From NCBI GenBank assembly GCA_026182355.1, contig JAPFBL010001928.1, positions 3,321,001-3,385,000 on the forward strand: a stretch of DNA of 64,000 bases, written 5' to 3'. Position numbers and translations under genes: made by a program. This stretch comes from Hermatobates lingyangjiaoensis (lineage: Eukaryota > Arthropoda > Insecta > Hemiptera > Hermatobatidae). Within the stretch, counting starts at the first letter, position 1, and every line of letters begins with the position of its first letter. Positions 33,070 to 44,369 of this stretch are shown here, in pieces. The notes below the pieces were generated by a model. The model saw only the letters and a list, made by a program, of their open reading frames with translations, did not search any database and was not told the DNA's origin.

Positions 33070-34620
33070 TTTTTCGTCTTCCCTGCTGTAGACACAAGGG
33101 CGTTTTCTTTGGTCTCTTCCACTGAGAGACGTTTCCCTCAGAATGCTTGCTTCACCAAGCTCCTATACTCTATACTACATTTCCTATACTGCATTTATAT
33201 CTGAGATGGCCTCAACACTAGACTTCGATCAGCCATTGTGAGGTCCTGTTTACTTTCAACAGTTTTTCTCCACATTTCAATTATCTGATCTTAAAGAGTG
33301 TTCCAAACCTCCAATCTTCAGCACTAAAAGCAAGTATCGGTTACACTAAAGATATTAGTAGCGATGCGTACTCGTACTGGTGCATATGTTCTACTACACT
33401 GGGCCCTTACTTATTAGAAAACTCAGTATAGACTGTAGACTAATCTTACTTATTTTTGTGACTTTCAGTGAAATGAGTTTGAACATCTCTGAATTAAAAG
33501 AAGGAGCTTTTTTTATAAAGGAATGTAAAGAAGTAGAGTAGCGGGGTGATTGGAAAAAGAGGTGGAGGGAAGCGGTGGCCATCTGGCGATGAAAACGTCG
33601 CCGTAAATAGCGACTCGGGAGAGCTTTGGGTGTATGTTGTATACATTAGACGGGCTTGGGTGGAGACGGTTTGGGCGAGGTGACCCCATTAGTGAGCTCT
33701 TGCCTGCTCACAATTAGCACCCCTACTCCTAAACACTCAACCCACCCTCGTCCTCTGCATTCCTTTTCTCAAACCAATTCCCTTGCTTTAGCTGCAAAGC
33801 CTGCTTCTCAAGTCCCAAACCATAAACAGACAGCAGTCATCAATACTTATGCTTGGCATATCACTCACTTGAGTCATCAGGCTCTCAAAACATGTTAAGA
33901 TCCACTTTAAACGAATGTATTTCTGATCGGCCATACTTATCAACATACCTGAGTATCACGTCTAATATCATGCAATAGTACACTGCATTTACTGGCGTTT
34001 ACCTACTCTATGTTAATCCTAGTAAAATGCATTCTGCTGTGAAATATTTATACATTTACATTTAATTAGAATCTCTTTGATTTACGAATAATTTCGTAAA
34101 ATTTAAAAAAAATTAATAAATTAGCATTTAATAAAATGCTAAAATTTTTATGAAAAAACTCATACTTTCATAAACAAATTTGACAAAAGAAACAAATCTT
34201 GTATATGAGTATTCATGTAATATCAGGAGCTGCGAGGCCCGTAAAAGCTTATATGTAGGAATAACTACGACTTCATTGTCCGGAAGAATTACGATGCATT
34301 TTTCTGCCGGAGCGCGAAAATGTAATACAACATCAGTTAATAAGACAAAACTTACATGAGAAATGATGGTCAATTCCAAAAAAATGATTGCTAGAGAAAG
34401 GAACTATTTTAAATTACAATTAATAGAAGCAATAATAATTCAAGAAAAGCAGCCAGCCATAAACATCCGACTTAATAATTCTTGTGGAATTTCAAAACTA
34501 TTTTCCAACAGCCGACCATTAGCCAGGTAGTAGGTGAGTCCAACCACACTACCTTAATCCCCCATAATACTTCCTGATCCAAGAGCGATGTCCTGTGAAC
34601 ATTCCAATACCAATCTACCT
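33070..34620. other. non-coding, slightly GC-richer 33530-33900
   Basis: No supported gene. The plus frame at 33656-33898 (80 codons) and the minus frame at 34128-34379 (83 codons) have no recognisable domains. Confidence 0.35.
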
Positions 34621-34662
34621 CTATATATATAAACTGACAATCCTACTATTATTCTCATTATT

Positions 34663-34701
34663 GTCCTGATGATGAATGTGGTACATTCGAAACATGTCGA
34701 C
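34663..34701 (+). ncRNA. hammerhead-like ribozyme motif, ACATGT family
   Basis: GTC (stem I), CTGATGA, extra T, stem II GAATGT/ACATTC (six perfect pairs, loop GGT), GAA, palindromic ACATGT, C, GAC. All three helices close. Confidence 0.68.
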
Positions 34702-34865
34702 TAGCAATATTAGTGATAAGCTTTATAATTTTAATGAAGAGACGAGGAAGGAATTACGGAACTGGAGAAATTATGTAAGAAACAGATAGAAGCCAAATAT
34801 GGGGCGTTATTTAACAATATATGTTTAAATGAAGGACTGCTTTTACAACTTTTACAAATAGAGAT
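34690..34865 (+). pseudogene. Penelope-like element N-terminal ORF remnant, copy 1
   Basis: Shares with 44344-44538 the series NMSTSNI, KLY.FNEETRKE, LEKLCKKQI.AKYG and FNNICLNEGLL, but single-base indels (for example near 34755 and 34850) break the frame. This looks like the lysine-rich N-terminal region before the Penelope RT domain; the assignment is an inference from context. Confidence 0.5.
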
Positions 34866-35044
34866 ATATTTATATAGTAAAAAGATTACACATAAACACG
34901 TGAAATAACAATCAATGATGAAACCACAATATGAAATGGAAATCTCATCTTTTTAGACTAGGCACTTGCGAACCGACGGTTGGAGTGCTCTTATCTCTAT
35001 CTCTCCTCTCCTGATGACGGTTCAACGCACTGGTACAGAAACGG

Positions 35045-36640
35045 TTGGAGACCAACAATGTTGCCACATACGCGCCCGGTCACAGAGAATAAGGTAGACA
35101 AGATTCAATTTAAGGTTAATTTAAAATAGGAATATGAAAAATAATAGTGAACACAAAAACAAATAAAAAAACAAACAAAAACAAATTTCTCTATGTTTCT
35201 TTATGTACTATGAACTGTATTTGTCCATTTCGGATCGTATTTTCATCGAAAAAGTATATATATATATCTCAAGTAATATTGTTGGTTAGTATTATAAATT
35301 TTCAACATACCTCAAAACTTGTTGATGGTGTCATCCGACTGGTTTTGCATAGTCTGCATCATCGTATGGTACTCCTAATATTGTTGCTGGCTGGCGTGAT
35401 TATCAAATGCCATTAGAGTTTAGTTGTACAGGGATGTAGTTCGCTTAGCACTGATGTCATCTCGTGCAAACAGACCTTTAAGAAACACAAACATGTCCTT
35501 ATCATAATGAGGTTAATTAAAATACATAACTTAATCTAACAAACATTAACTTTAATCCCTTTATCAGTTAACGGCTTTTATTTCATTTTCATAAAAAAAA
35601 AGTGGAAGAAAATAAAAATTAGTTCAATTAAGAGTAAAGCGTTTTAAGTTTTAGAATTTCGTTGTAAGTAAAGAGGAGGCTGGAGGAGTATTTAGCGACG
35701 ATGGAGATAAGAAAGCGGCAGTTTTATGGTGGCGTTATCTGATTGCCGGGCGGGAGACTGCTTCTTTCTCGACCCAGCTCCTGCTAAACTCCCACTTAGC
35801 TTCCAGCTTATTATCATCTTGCCCTTTGTCATTCTTTATTTCAGATCAGTCAAGTCCAACTAGCGAACCCCAGCCGCTCCACGTGGCCCTTTAATCGCTT
35901 TGCTACACGGCAAATGAATAAGTATTCATTAATAAATGTACAGTAATCATATTATGACCTCTTAACAAAATGTTTGCTGATCTTTAGAAGAAACAAAACA
36001 GAAAACATTCAAAATAAATGTGCACCATTCAAAATAAATCAGAAATTCCTGTCACCTAAACGATGTGATAGATGTAAATATACCCTACGATAAAATAAAA
36101 GTCCTGTCATTTCTAAGTCTAACGCAGGAACAACGACAGTCTGCCTTGCATCTCAGAAACGCACCACTGTCACCCCGAGCTCAACTTAAACTTGAAGGAG
36201 ATGTGGCCGAACCGTAAGGACACTAGCCAGTACAGGAGAAACTTAAGTTAACTGAACAAGAGGAATATTAATTATAAATGAAGGAGTCACCTTAAAATGA
36301 ATGAAATAAGGGCAGATTCCGGTATTGTATGGAACTGCCTTTTGTTAAACAACTGTTTAGGAAGTAAAAACTTGCAGAATTGTTAAAAACTAACTGACCT
36401 AATTGAGCATACTATTACTGAAATTAACCTAAAAATTAAAATTACGCAATTGTGACTTTCTTGTTTGAAATTAACTTTTAGTGACTAGTAGGTTGTAATT
36501 CAACCGTGGTTGATTATTTTCTTCCAGTATTGTATTGGTGTTACTTGAGGCTAGTCTCAAGAAAACACTGATGCTTAACGAATTCGCCTCTAAAACTACG
36601 GTGTATTAAACCTCTCAGACAACGGTTTCACTTTTGTACA
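35045..36640. other. non-coding, no recognised element
   Basis: AT-rich with a GC-richer patch at 35680-35900. No supported gene; the 89-codon plus frame at 35147 is unrecognised. Confidence 0.35.
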
Positions 36641-36687
36641 GACAAAGCCAAAACAGTTTTTGCAAATTAAAAACAGGCTGTTCATCT

Positions 36688-36753
36688 GTTTTACTTGTCA
36701 GACGTGCAGTCTGACAGTAAACCCTGTCAGACTGCACGTCTGACAAGTAAAAC
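36688..36753. repeat. perfect 30-bp inverted repeat with 6-nt loop
   Basis: GTTTTACTTGTCAGACGTGC then AGTCTGACAG (36688-36717) is exactly complementary to 36724-36753, with loop TAAACC. It contains no HHR core and is not flanked by (TA)n, so it differs from the other palindromes. Confidence 0.93.
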
Positions 36754-36825
36754 ACCCATACAAAACCCCTTCGGACAACACCATTACTTCTAACACACTA
36801 CGGATAAAACCACTAGACCATGAGT

Positions 36826-37222
36826 GGAGAACTTGCGGACTTAAGGACGCATGTGGTCTTTTGAATCATTAAGTGCGGCCTTTTGCAGTTTGTTGAGACA
36901 AATGTTTCAAAATATAAAGAATTAAAATTATGGTATAAGACAAAAAAGTTTGGCATTTAGAAAAAAATAAATTATTATTCATCAATCATTACTTGAAAAG
37001 TCTAAACTTCTAGAAAATCATTTTCCTGATTTAGAGGTAATAAGTAAAGGCAGTTGAAGCCTGCTGAATCCTTTAAAAGATGCGAAACAGTTTTTGAAGC
37101 ACTGATCGAGAAACATAATGATAGATTAAAGAATTTTACAATATAACTATTATATAAAAATTTGCATATCCATTCGTTGCGGCATTTTGGGGAAGTGGAC
37201 GGTTCTAAAATAGCCTTTACTA
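36826..37222. mobile_element. hAT element related to 5321-5719, right end lost
   Basis: Aligns along most of its length with the hAT at 5321-5719, from GAGTGGAGAACTTGCGG to CTAAAATAGCCTTTACTA. The right terminal inverted repeat is missing, so no target duplication can be assigned. The minus frame at 37002-37232 parallels the one in the 5321 copy (...CNEWICKFLYNSYIVKFFNL). Confidence 0.75.
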
Positions 37223-38049
37223 GGCAATTCACTTATAAAACATAATGTACTGGTTGTTATTCGCTGTAAGATTGCTCAGTCACTATAGTTGTGTTTATTC
37301 AATACAATGGCACTCTTCTATAAATCGGTGGTGCATTCAATGTCGTGATGATCATTCAAAATAATTGTTGCATACACTTAAATAATATCTACATTCATAT
37401 TAACATAGCTTCTCGGCCACTAACTCTTATAATTCAAAATAGGTTTCATGAGCATTAAGTCCAAAGACTAACTACTCCTGATAACAAGCCGACGTTTCGC
37501 TGAAGATTTTTGGGCATTATCAAGGCTTTTTTCAAGGAAAAAAACTATTTCAGGGATTTATCCAACAGCATCATAACCAGGGCTGAGGAGTCGGACATAT
37601 TATGGCCGACCCAGTCTCCGACTCCGACTCCTCTATTTTGTAACAGCCGGCTCCGACTCCTCTATTTCGTAACAGCCGACTCCGACTCCAGTACCAACTC
37701 CAGCTCATATTTTTATTGTTAAAAAACAGATGACAAGTGACTAATAATAAGAATTACTACTTTGTAATAATAATGATAATAATAATTAGCAATTTATAAA
37801 AAAAAATCGTGAACTTTTAATTACCGTAAAGTTCAATAAAACTCAATAATAATAGCTCAATATTTAGCCTGGACTAATGGATCACCTGCTTGCTACACTT
37901 GTTGGATTTGTTCACATTTATTTACATTGTTTATATTGACTTGGAAATTTTTTAACTGAATAGAGTGAAATAAAACCTATTTATCTATTTACTGTTATAA
38001 AACTCTGATGTTGTAGTTTAAATATTTGAACATGCTCTAAACTGAATGA

Positions 38050-38130
38050 AATATTAGAAATTTCGTGGAAATTGGACCCACGTCCTTGTCATTGAAGGTT
38101 TAGCGCGCTACCGTCTGCACCAGAGGGACT
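38050..38130 (-). mobile_element. tRNA-like sequence, probably a second SINE head
   Basis: On the minus strand CTCTGGTGCAGACGGTAGCG then CGCTAAACC resembles a tRNA 5' half with an A box, and GTGGGTCCAATTTCC resembles a B box. It differs clearly from the SINE at 13491. No body or tail is identified. Confidence 0.45.
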
Positions 38131-38299
38131 TTTGCACAGTAAGTAAGCTTCAAAAATCTGATATAAAAAGTATCAAATTAATATTAGTAAAATATTAACA
38201 CCACACAATTATGTCCTTAAATAAAAAAACTTATTAAACATTATTATGTCATAATGCCTATATATTCTTCTTTCTATTAATCTATTACAATAATTAAAA

Positions 38300-38425
38300 A
38301 TTATTTTTATAAATCGGTTTTATAAAATATATTCTATAATAATTTTAAAATTATTTAAAAATAATTTTATATAAAAATTATTTTTATATAAATTATTTTT
38401 ATAAGTAATTATTTTTATAAAATTG
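38300..38425. repeat. AT-rich low-complexity tract
   Basis: Irregular repeats of ATAATTATTTTTATAAA inside the 1.4-kb hAT element. Confidence 0.7.
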
Positions 38426-38504
38426 GTAGTAAGTTGGGTGATGTAACTATCTATGGATTCCATTTTCAAATCATGATGAATACCCACAGTTCGGGCGTAC
38501 TAAG

Positions 38505-38665
38505 GAGCACTGGCTATAAGGCGGCCACACTTATTCTGAACGATCTGGATACAAGTCTTGTTCGTTGGTGCAGCTCTAAACCAGACTAATATAGGCATAG
38601 CCGAACGAACAACCTCATTATAGACAAGGTCCTTGACTGAGTCGACTACCAGGAATGGAAGACTA
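38505..38665 (-). pseudogene. jockey-clade LINE RT thumb fragment
   Basis: The minus frame reads DSVKDLVYNEVVRSAMPILV then WFRAAPTNKTCIQIVQNKCG and RLIASAP, ending at a stop. It matches the jockey pattern before the C-terminus (RSAM.Y..PVW..AA.TN...IQ..QNK.LR.I..AP). Only about 50 codons survive, nested in the hAT element. Confidence 0.65.
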
Positions 38666-38999
38666 ATACACATCTTCTATTTAAGCATTTATATTATGTC
38701 TAAATACGACAATACATAACAAAGAAGTTTGATATTATATTTACTTATAACAAAGTAAACACTGAACAAGCAAGGCCAGATATTTTGTATTAAACTAGCC
38801 ATTTTGTGTTCTACCATCAAATGTCCAATTATCATTTTATCTCATTTTCATGTACACAATTAATAACTAGGTGAGCAGTCGGAGTCGGAGTCGACTGATT
38901 TTTTTCGACTCCGACTCCTCCAGGTAGAAAATATGCCCGACTCCGACTCCGCAACTCCGATTCCAACTCCACAGTCCTGATCATAACAGACAGGAAAAC

Positions 39000-40460
39000 A
39001 AAGGGAGAAAACTTTTTTATCCTTTTTCAGCGAAATGTCAGCCTATAATCAGGAGGAATTAATCATTGGACCTAATCCTCTAGTAACCTATTTGAATTTT
39101 AATACCTACATTGTGTAGGTCTAATCGTGAGAATACCGTTTTGAATTCCAATTCATTTGGAAGTTCCAAAGACATTTCATTAGTTCAATATGAAATATAG
39201 ATGGATATTCACTAATCAATTGTGGACCTTGTTATAAACAAGAATAAAAAAAAAATCCCAAAAAAGTTGACTTGCAGAATAAATTTACTCTTTCTTCCAA
39301 ACAATTGGTTCTTTCTATTTCAAATCCCCACTGTGGCTTCTTTGTCAATTTCCCAATATTTATTGAATAATGCATTTTCATACACCTAGTTCTGGTGGAA
39401 GTGAGTAAATCAATGCTGATCCTGATTTATTTTTCCTGTCAATCTTTTTAGAAGTAAAATAATATGTAAATTCTATGGGGCATACAATTTTAGAGATGAA
39501 TTGGAAGTTACTTCTATTGGAGGGTCGTGCGGGAACAGGTGGGATTTCCATGTAAAAGACAGGAATAGATTTCTTTTAAAGGAAACCATGGAGTTATTTC
39601 ATTTGCCCTTTTTTTTAACCTTAGGTTTTTTAATTTAATAAATATGATTTGAATAAATCAAGTAAAAAAGGCCATAAGCGTATAATAAGGTGAGATAGTC
39701 ATTTAAAAAACAAACAAAGAGCATAATTATTGACTTTTGTCGTAGTGGTAACAGTAACGCCATAATACATAAGTTTGTATTCCGAATATCTTAAATAAAT
39801 ATTATATAAGATACTTTGTTTATTTTCCAGCCTTAAGCATATTCCTAATAAGATAGATGTCCAAATAATAACACCATCATTTTGTCGGTTTTTTTTATAT
39901 GTTTTTCTTCTGCTTGATTATATATTCAGGTTTGTTAGCTTTAGGTTCAAGGTCGTAATGTATATACCTTAAACCGAAAACAGAATTATATACTTCTTCT
40001 TTCCATAATATTCATTATTTATTTGTTATTAGATATTAATTTATCCGTTATATTATTTAAGTTCTAGTTTGTCAATCTTCATTTTATTCTATACTTTTTT
40101 TATTGTGTTTGTTTCTTTCAACTCTTTTTAAATATGCAGAATGCTATACTTCTATTCTGATCAGGCTCAGGGGTGGTTGACACCCTTTGCTATATCAGTT
40201 CATTTAGATCTCAACATTATTAAATATTCTAAACTGGTCTTTGCCAGAGTCTCATTGATATTAAAACAACTCTAACGTATAAGTATCAAAAAACTCTCAT
40301 TGTTTGTATCAAGGTCTAGACACCATCGGGAAAGTCGTCCATGGTGACAAAAACAATATAACAAAACTAACACTTGGATAAACCCAAACAAACTCAAGAA
40401 GATTATTTGTTGTCCCCTTTGACTATATTTTTCTTGCTTAACTTTTTGTATAAACCTACG
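39000..40460. other. non-coding; decayed HHR-like trace at 39020-39060
   Basis: TTTTTCAGCGAAATGTCAGCC at the left edge resembles the GAA-ATGT-C-nGCC end of an HHR. A similar GCGAAACGTCGGC lies on the minus strand at about 37485-37500, and the two flank the 1.4-kb hAT. The rest is unrecognised. Confidence 0.35.
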
Positions 40461-40477
40461 TGCAAATATATATATAT

Positions 40478-40600
40478 GAAGATTTCACATAAACACATCA
40501 AATAACAATCAATGATCAAACCACAATATGAAGTCGTAAAACAAGACTAAGATCTTTCAATCGTAACAAGCGGACTTCGTCAGAGTCAAAAACCCAACTG
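40478..40600 (-). repeat. single-arm HHR unit, AGATCT family
   Basis: (TA)n followed by the AAGATTTCACATAAACAC block and the HHR, ending at AAAAACCCAACT. Unlike 4155-4428 it has no inverted partner arm. Confidence 0.7.
40545..40587 (-). ncRNA. hammerhead-like ribozyme motif, AGATCT family
   Basis: GACT, CTGACGA, A, then a stem II strand GTCCG with the other strand CGATT, GAA, AGATCT, T, AGTC. Stem I and stem III are intact; stem II has lost pairs relative to 4222. Confidence 0.55.
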
Positions 40601-40609
40601 ATCCATTTC

Positions 40610-41680
40610 ATCTTCAAATCAAAGAAATTGGTTCACTGGTCATCGCTCTTCATTCAACCAAACTTGAAATGAAGAATGTTCTATGTCGGCCACAGAACCA
40701 CACTTAAGAATAAGGAAGGATCACATTTTTCGAGAATTACCGCATCGGTAAATTAAGAGGTTAAAGTCAGCGAGTACAATGCCATATGATTTATAGGGAG
40801 AGTGAAGATAATTTTTGAGTCACCCTTATAATTTAGCAGACGGTTTGTTCTAAAACGCCTACAAAACAAGCCACTATTTTATTAATCTAACAGCTGTAGG
40901 AGGTATTTTGTTATTTTTTTAAATGGCTGTTAGCAGTGGAAGATATTTCTTCCGCTGAAGAGGCCGTTTGCGAGGCAAGGCTCCGGTCTTTTATAATAAG
41001 CGACTGGTTTGTTTGCATGATCAACTGCTCGCTCATTATGTCTCCGTCTTAAATGTTACACTTATGCTAATGGCTTTCTTGCAACAGTCTGCCTTTATTG
41101 TATACGTCTTGGTGCTCTCAGCCATTTGCAGTCTTATATTTAAACAAATTAGTTGTTGCTACAGTTCAGCTTATTCTGCGAGCTTCATTCTTTGAGATGT
41201 TTTCTCTTAAGTGATTAACAGTCTAAAGCGAGTGACGGGCCATTACCTCATGGGATGGTATCTCATCTGCACCTTTGTAACGCTCCTACTTCATTGCATT
41301 TATGTCTAGTAGGCCACCAGAGGAAATGCACAGCGTCAGTTTCATGTTTCCATCTAGCATCTGTACGAACAAGTTCTTCTTAAAGGTGATATACTCCCCA
41401 TAAACTAAAAGTTTTTGTATTTTTCAAAAGGCAAATTAATTTAATTGATACACAGAAGGATTTTAAGCACAGACTTGTGCTGTTTTTTAATTGATTTTCT
41501 AATGATTCTGTGTACCTTGAGAATATTTTTAAAATCTTTGGTATTTGAGTTTTATGCTTTTTCAACCAAAATGAGAGTTTTTTTTATTCAAGTGATAAGA
41601 ATGGGACACCACCATTAGGACATATGCCAGAACTGTAACATAATGAGGTGAGACATTGTCTAAGAAAGACTGGGAAGCAT
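40610..41680. other. non-coding, no recognised element
   Basis: No supported gene. The plus frame at 40968-41195 (75 codons) is hydrophobic but unrecognised. Confidence 0.35.
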
Positions 41681-41682
41681 AG

Positions 41683-42350
41683 ATCTAAACCAGGGCTCTC
41701 AACTTTCCTAACCCATTCACCCTTCTCGCCATTCCAACATCATCTTTTGCAAAAGTTCAATTCAAATTTTACACAAATATCCTTTTATTTTTTCTTTATT
41801 AGTTTATATATATATATATATATATATATTTACAACTGTTCATAGACTGTGTTGATTGTACAACTTAAATGCTACTTAAAAATATTTATTGCATTGCAAC
41901 TTTAATTCAATTAAAATAGTATTTTTTTTTTAATTTATAATGAAAAGATTAAAAGTAGTAATTGCTTTCCTCAACTGATAGGACCGGGGTTCAATCCTCA
42001 CCTGGCCCTCGATTTATTCACGCGGGAGGTGAATAAATCTGAGCACGTCGTCCCTCGGAGAAGGACGTTAAACCGTCGGTCCCGAGCCTGTACGATGTCA
42101 GCTACTCGTTAAAGAACCCTACTCTAAATACATTTGAGTTAGGCAAAATTTAGGACTCCCACTGTAGAATCAATCTTCATTGTGTGGTATCACAAAGGGC
42201 CAATGCTTGGCCTACGTGTGTTCCCTTGTGGGACTACCACTGCAACCTAACCTAACCTAATTGCTTTCCTCACCCTGTAAAGTTACTGTGGAAACGATTA
42301 ACCCTCTGAAAACCCAAAACTCACCCCCATTGAGAACCCCTGTTCTAGCT
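41683..42350. mobile_element. hAT element interrupted by a SINE
   Basis: The element is 41691-42342, with ends CAGGGCTCTCAACTTTC and, reverse-complemented, CAGGGGTTCTCAATGGG. Flanking octamers ATCTAAAC and TTCTAGCT share only four positions, so the target duplication is weak or eroded. A 5'-truncated SINE (41974-42257) sits inside; without it and its duplicated target the hAT was about 353 bp. A (TA)n tract at 41806-41829 lies in the left part. Confidence 0.72.
41959..42272 (+). mobile_element. 5'-truncated SINE copy 4 with 15-bp TSD
   Basis: The body is 41974-42257, beginning inside the tRNA-like head (ACTGATAGGACCGGGGTTCA), so the A box is lost while the B box remains. The tail ends CAACCTAACCTAACCTA. 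Flanks are the exact 15-bp duplication TAATTGCTTTCCTCA (41959-41973 and 42258-42272). 5' truncation plus target duplication indicates LINE-type target-primed reverse transcription. Confidence 0.93.
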
Positions 42351-42779
42351 AAAGATCTCTCCTTAGAAAGTGCTTCACAATGACTTGAAGAGTTTGTTCT
42401 CCCATCTCTGCTTGTATTGATATTAAGTTAATATTGAACACAAGTGGCTGATAAGCATAATAGTGTACCGAACAATATTGTTGGACCGGTCAATAAATAA
42501 CCTTTTATGAAACGCTGGCCTTTTACAGAGTATAACTACTAACTGATACCCTCTAGGAGATAAGATACACTCAAAATACACTTTTGTTAAGTTAGAATGT
42601 GACTTTCATTGGGTATTTTTGGTGTTAATGATATTAATGTATATTTTTGGGTAATATTCTAAAAGGTATCGTAAATGGGTGGTACTTATTCTGTGATTAA
42701 ATTACCCACTGGTTTTAGTTATAAGTGGTGTTAAGCAAGCAATACTCAAACATCTCGTCAGGTTAAACATTTTTGAGAC

Positions 42780-42990
42780 ACTAATCCCACTCGCCTCCAT
42801 TGCAGACCACTCCCAGTAAAAGAGTGTGCTGGGGAGGGGACAGGTTGTGCCTAGGAAGGGGCAGGTAACAATTCTGATGGCAGGTTAGCCCTGAGTGGGC
42901 GGCCAGGCCTCCATTTTGCCTGTCACCTGGACGCCACGAGGGAGGGGAGAGTACTAGGCCACCTAAACACGCATCACCAACCATTTCATT
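42780..42990. other. GC-rich patch, unrecognised
   Basis: About 200 bp of higher G+C with a 67-codon minus frame (42781-42984, starting MVGDACLGGLVLSPP). No domain recognised, no splice logic clear. It may be an unrecognised exon or regulatory DNA. Confidence 0.3.
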
Positions 42991-42999
42991 CTTTTAGAC

Positions 43000-43880
43000 G
43001 TCTTCCAGCATTGCTGCTGGTGAAACCAATCGTCCTCTGTATCAATTAACTGCAGCGTATATTAAGAAAAAAAATTCGGACCATTTGGAATTTTTATTAT
43101 CCTGACCAAACATGCAAAAGAAAAATAATTGAGAGTAAAAACCAATCTATTTGTTTGACTTTTTACAACAGCGGATGTTTATTTAAAATTATAAGTATAT
43201 ATATGAAACAGAAATTAAATAAAAAAAACGTATTTAAAAAAAATTATATAAAAGTTTAACCTTTGTTCATAAAGAGATATTTCGAAGTCGGGTATAATTT
43301 CAGTTTTGGTGTGAAATAGCTGATATGGTGAAATTCCCATATCATAATCACTCTATGAAATTGTGCTATATCATGATATAAACAATCTTACTATTGGTCT
43401 TGGATATGAGTAGACATGTCTTGAGGTCATTTCTACCTCAGTATTTAACCCATGGCCAAAGGCCAGTACAGTTGCAAATTATTCGTGTAGAAATAATAAT
43501 CAAGCATTAACTGCAAGCAAATTAATATATAATAAATTAATATCCATACGATATCAACCTATAAAAAAATGCATTTATATGTAGGAAGTGCTTTATTAAA
43601 AGTTTTGTAAAGTAATATAAAGTATTTTAGTATTCTTTGGTAATTTATTATTGGTGAGGTGAAAGGAGAGATCCATTGGTTTTGTGTTGCCGCCGGTGGT
43701 TCAATATATAACGCTTCATAAGACCCTAGCGGTGTGGAGGTTACATACCTGGTGCAGGCAGTTAGCCCAGCTCTGTTAGTCTCTCACCATACCTGCCCAG
43801 TCCATTACACAGTGAGCTTTAGCTATCAATATATCTATAATATTAATAATATACTAAAACCCACAACTGTTTTGTCTGGC
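43000..43880. other. non-coding, no recognised element
   Basis: No supported feature. Confidence 0.3.
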
Positions 43881-43904
43881 GTCACTCCTCTTCGAAGGGA
43901 CTCA

Positions 43905-44326
43905 CATCCTTTTACCTCATGAGTAGGCTTAATACATTTAACATGGCTTTTTATAATGCTTTTCAAGACACGTTCATCAGTTTTATATTTATCTGTATAC
44001 TGGTTCTTGTAGAATATTTTGTGGTTTGTGCCTGTCTTTAGGCTCTTATTGTCTGAAGTGAATCTATTCTCCAGGTAGCGTCTTAGAATGTTGTCGAAAT
44101 ATTTGTTTCAGTAACTATTGTTGATTAGCGCTTGCTTGGTTGAAGAAATATTACTGTTAAAAAGGTCCCAGGATGAGGCGGTCTTGCACGTTCTGTGGAT
44201 GAGGGATCTGATAGTGGCGTCTTTATACCGTTGAGGGCATTTACTCTTCGCATTTAAGTATGATGCTGTGTTCGTAGGTTTTCTGTAAATAGTCCTGTAA
44301 ACTAACAATCCTACTATTATTCTCAT
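43905..44326 (-). pseudogene. Penelope-like RT C-terminal fragment
   Basis: The minus frame at 44108-44326 reads YRKPTNTASYLNAKSKCPQR then YKDATIRSLIHRTCKTASSW and continues to KQALINNSY, the conserved Penelope-like post-YVDD region (YRKPT.T..YL...S.CP...K...I..L..R). Further 3' (to about 43905) the reading continues through stops and frameshifts with weak similarity to the thumb/linker. The catalytic core is upstream and missing. It ends abruptly where the oppositely oriented cassette at 44303 begins. Confidence 0.82.
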
Positions 44327-44330
44327 TATT

Positions 44331-44369
44331 GTCCTGATGATGAATGTGGTACATTCGAAACATGTCGAC
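44331..44369 (+). ncRNA. hammerhead-like ribozyme motif, ACATGT family
   Basis: GTC, CTGATGA, extra T, GAATGT/ACATTC with loop GGT, GAA, ACATGT, C, GAC. Identical in structure and nearly in sequence to 34663-34701. Confidence 0.68.

Larger units (their letters stand above)
34632..35040 (+). mobile_element. Penelope-associated cassette, copy 1
   Basis: Begins at ACTGACAATCCTACTATTATT, then an HHR-like motif, a Penelope-like N-terminal ORF remnant, a short (TA)n, the AAGATT(A/T)CACATAAACACG block and a second HHR (CTGATGACGGTTCAAC at 35011) whose 3' half is lost. The same order occurs at 44303-44700. Confidence 0.75.
37570..38987. mobile_element. 1.4-kb hAT element with GGAGTCGG subterminal repeats and perfect TSD
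   Basis: The element spans 37578-38979 (1402 bp), with ends CAGGGCTGAGGAGTCGG and, reverse-complemented, CAGGACTGTGGAGTTGG. Octamers ATCATAAC flank both sides exactly (37570-37577, 38980-38987). Multiple subterminal CCGACTCCGACTCC / GGAGTCGGAGTCGG motifs are candidate transposase-binding sites. The interior has no transposase and holds a tRNA-like sequence (minus, 38050-38130) and a jockey LINE fragment (minus, 38505-38665). Confidence 0.9.

Noticed and set aside
42246..42260. telomeric (TTAGG)n seed
   Set aside because: The CCTAA units are the 3' end of the SINE, bounded by its target duplication, not an internal telomere array.
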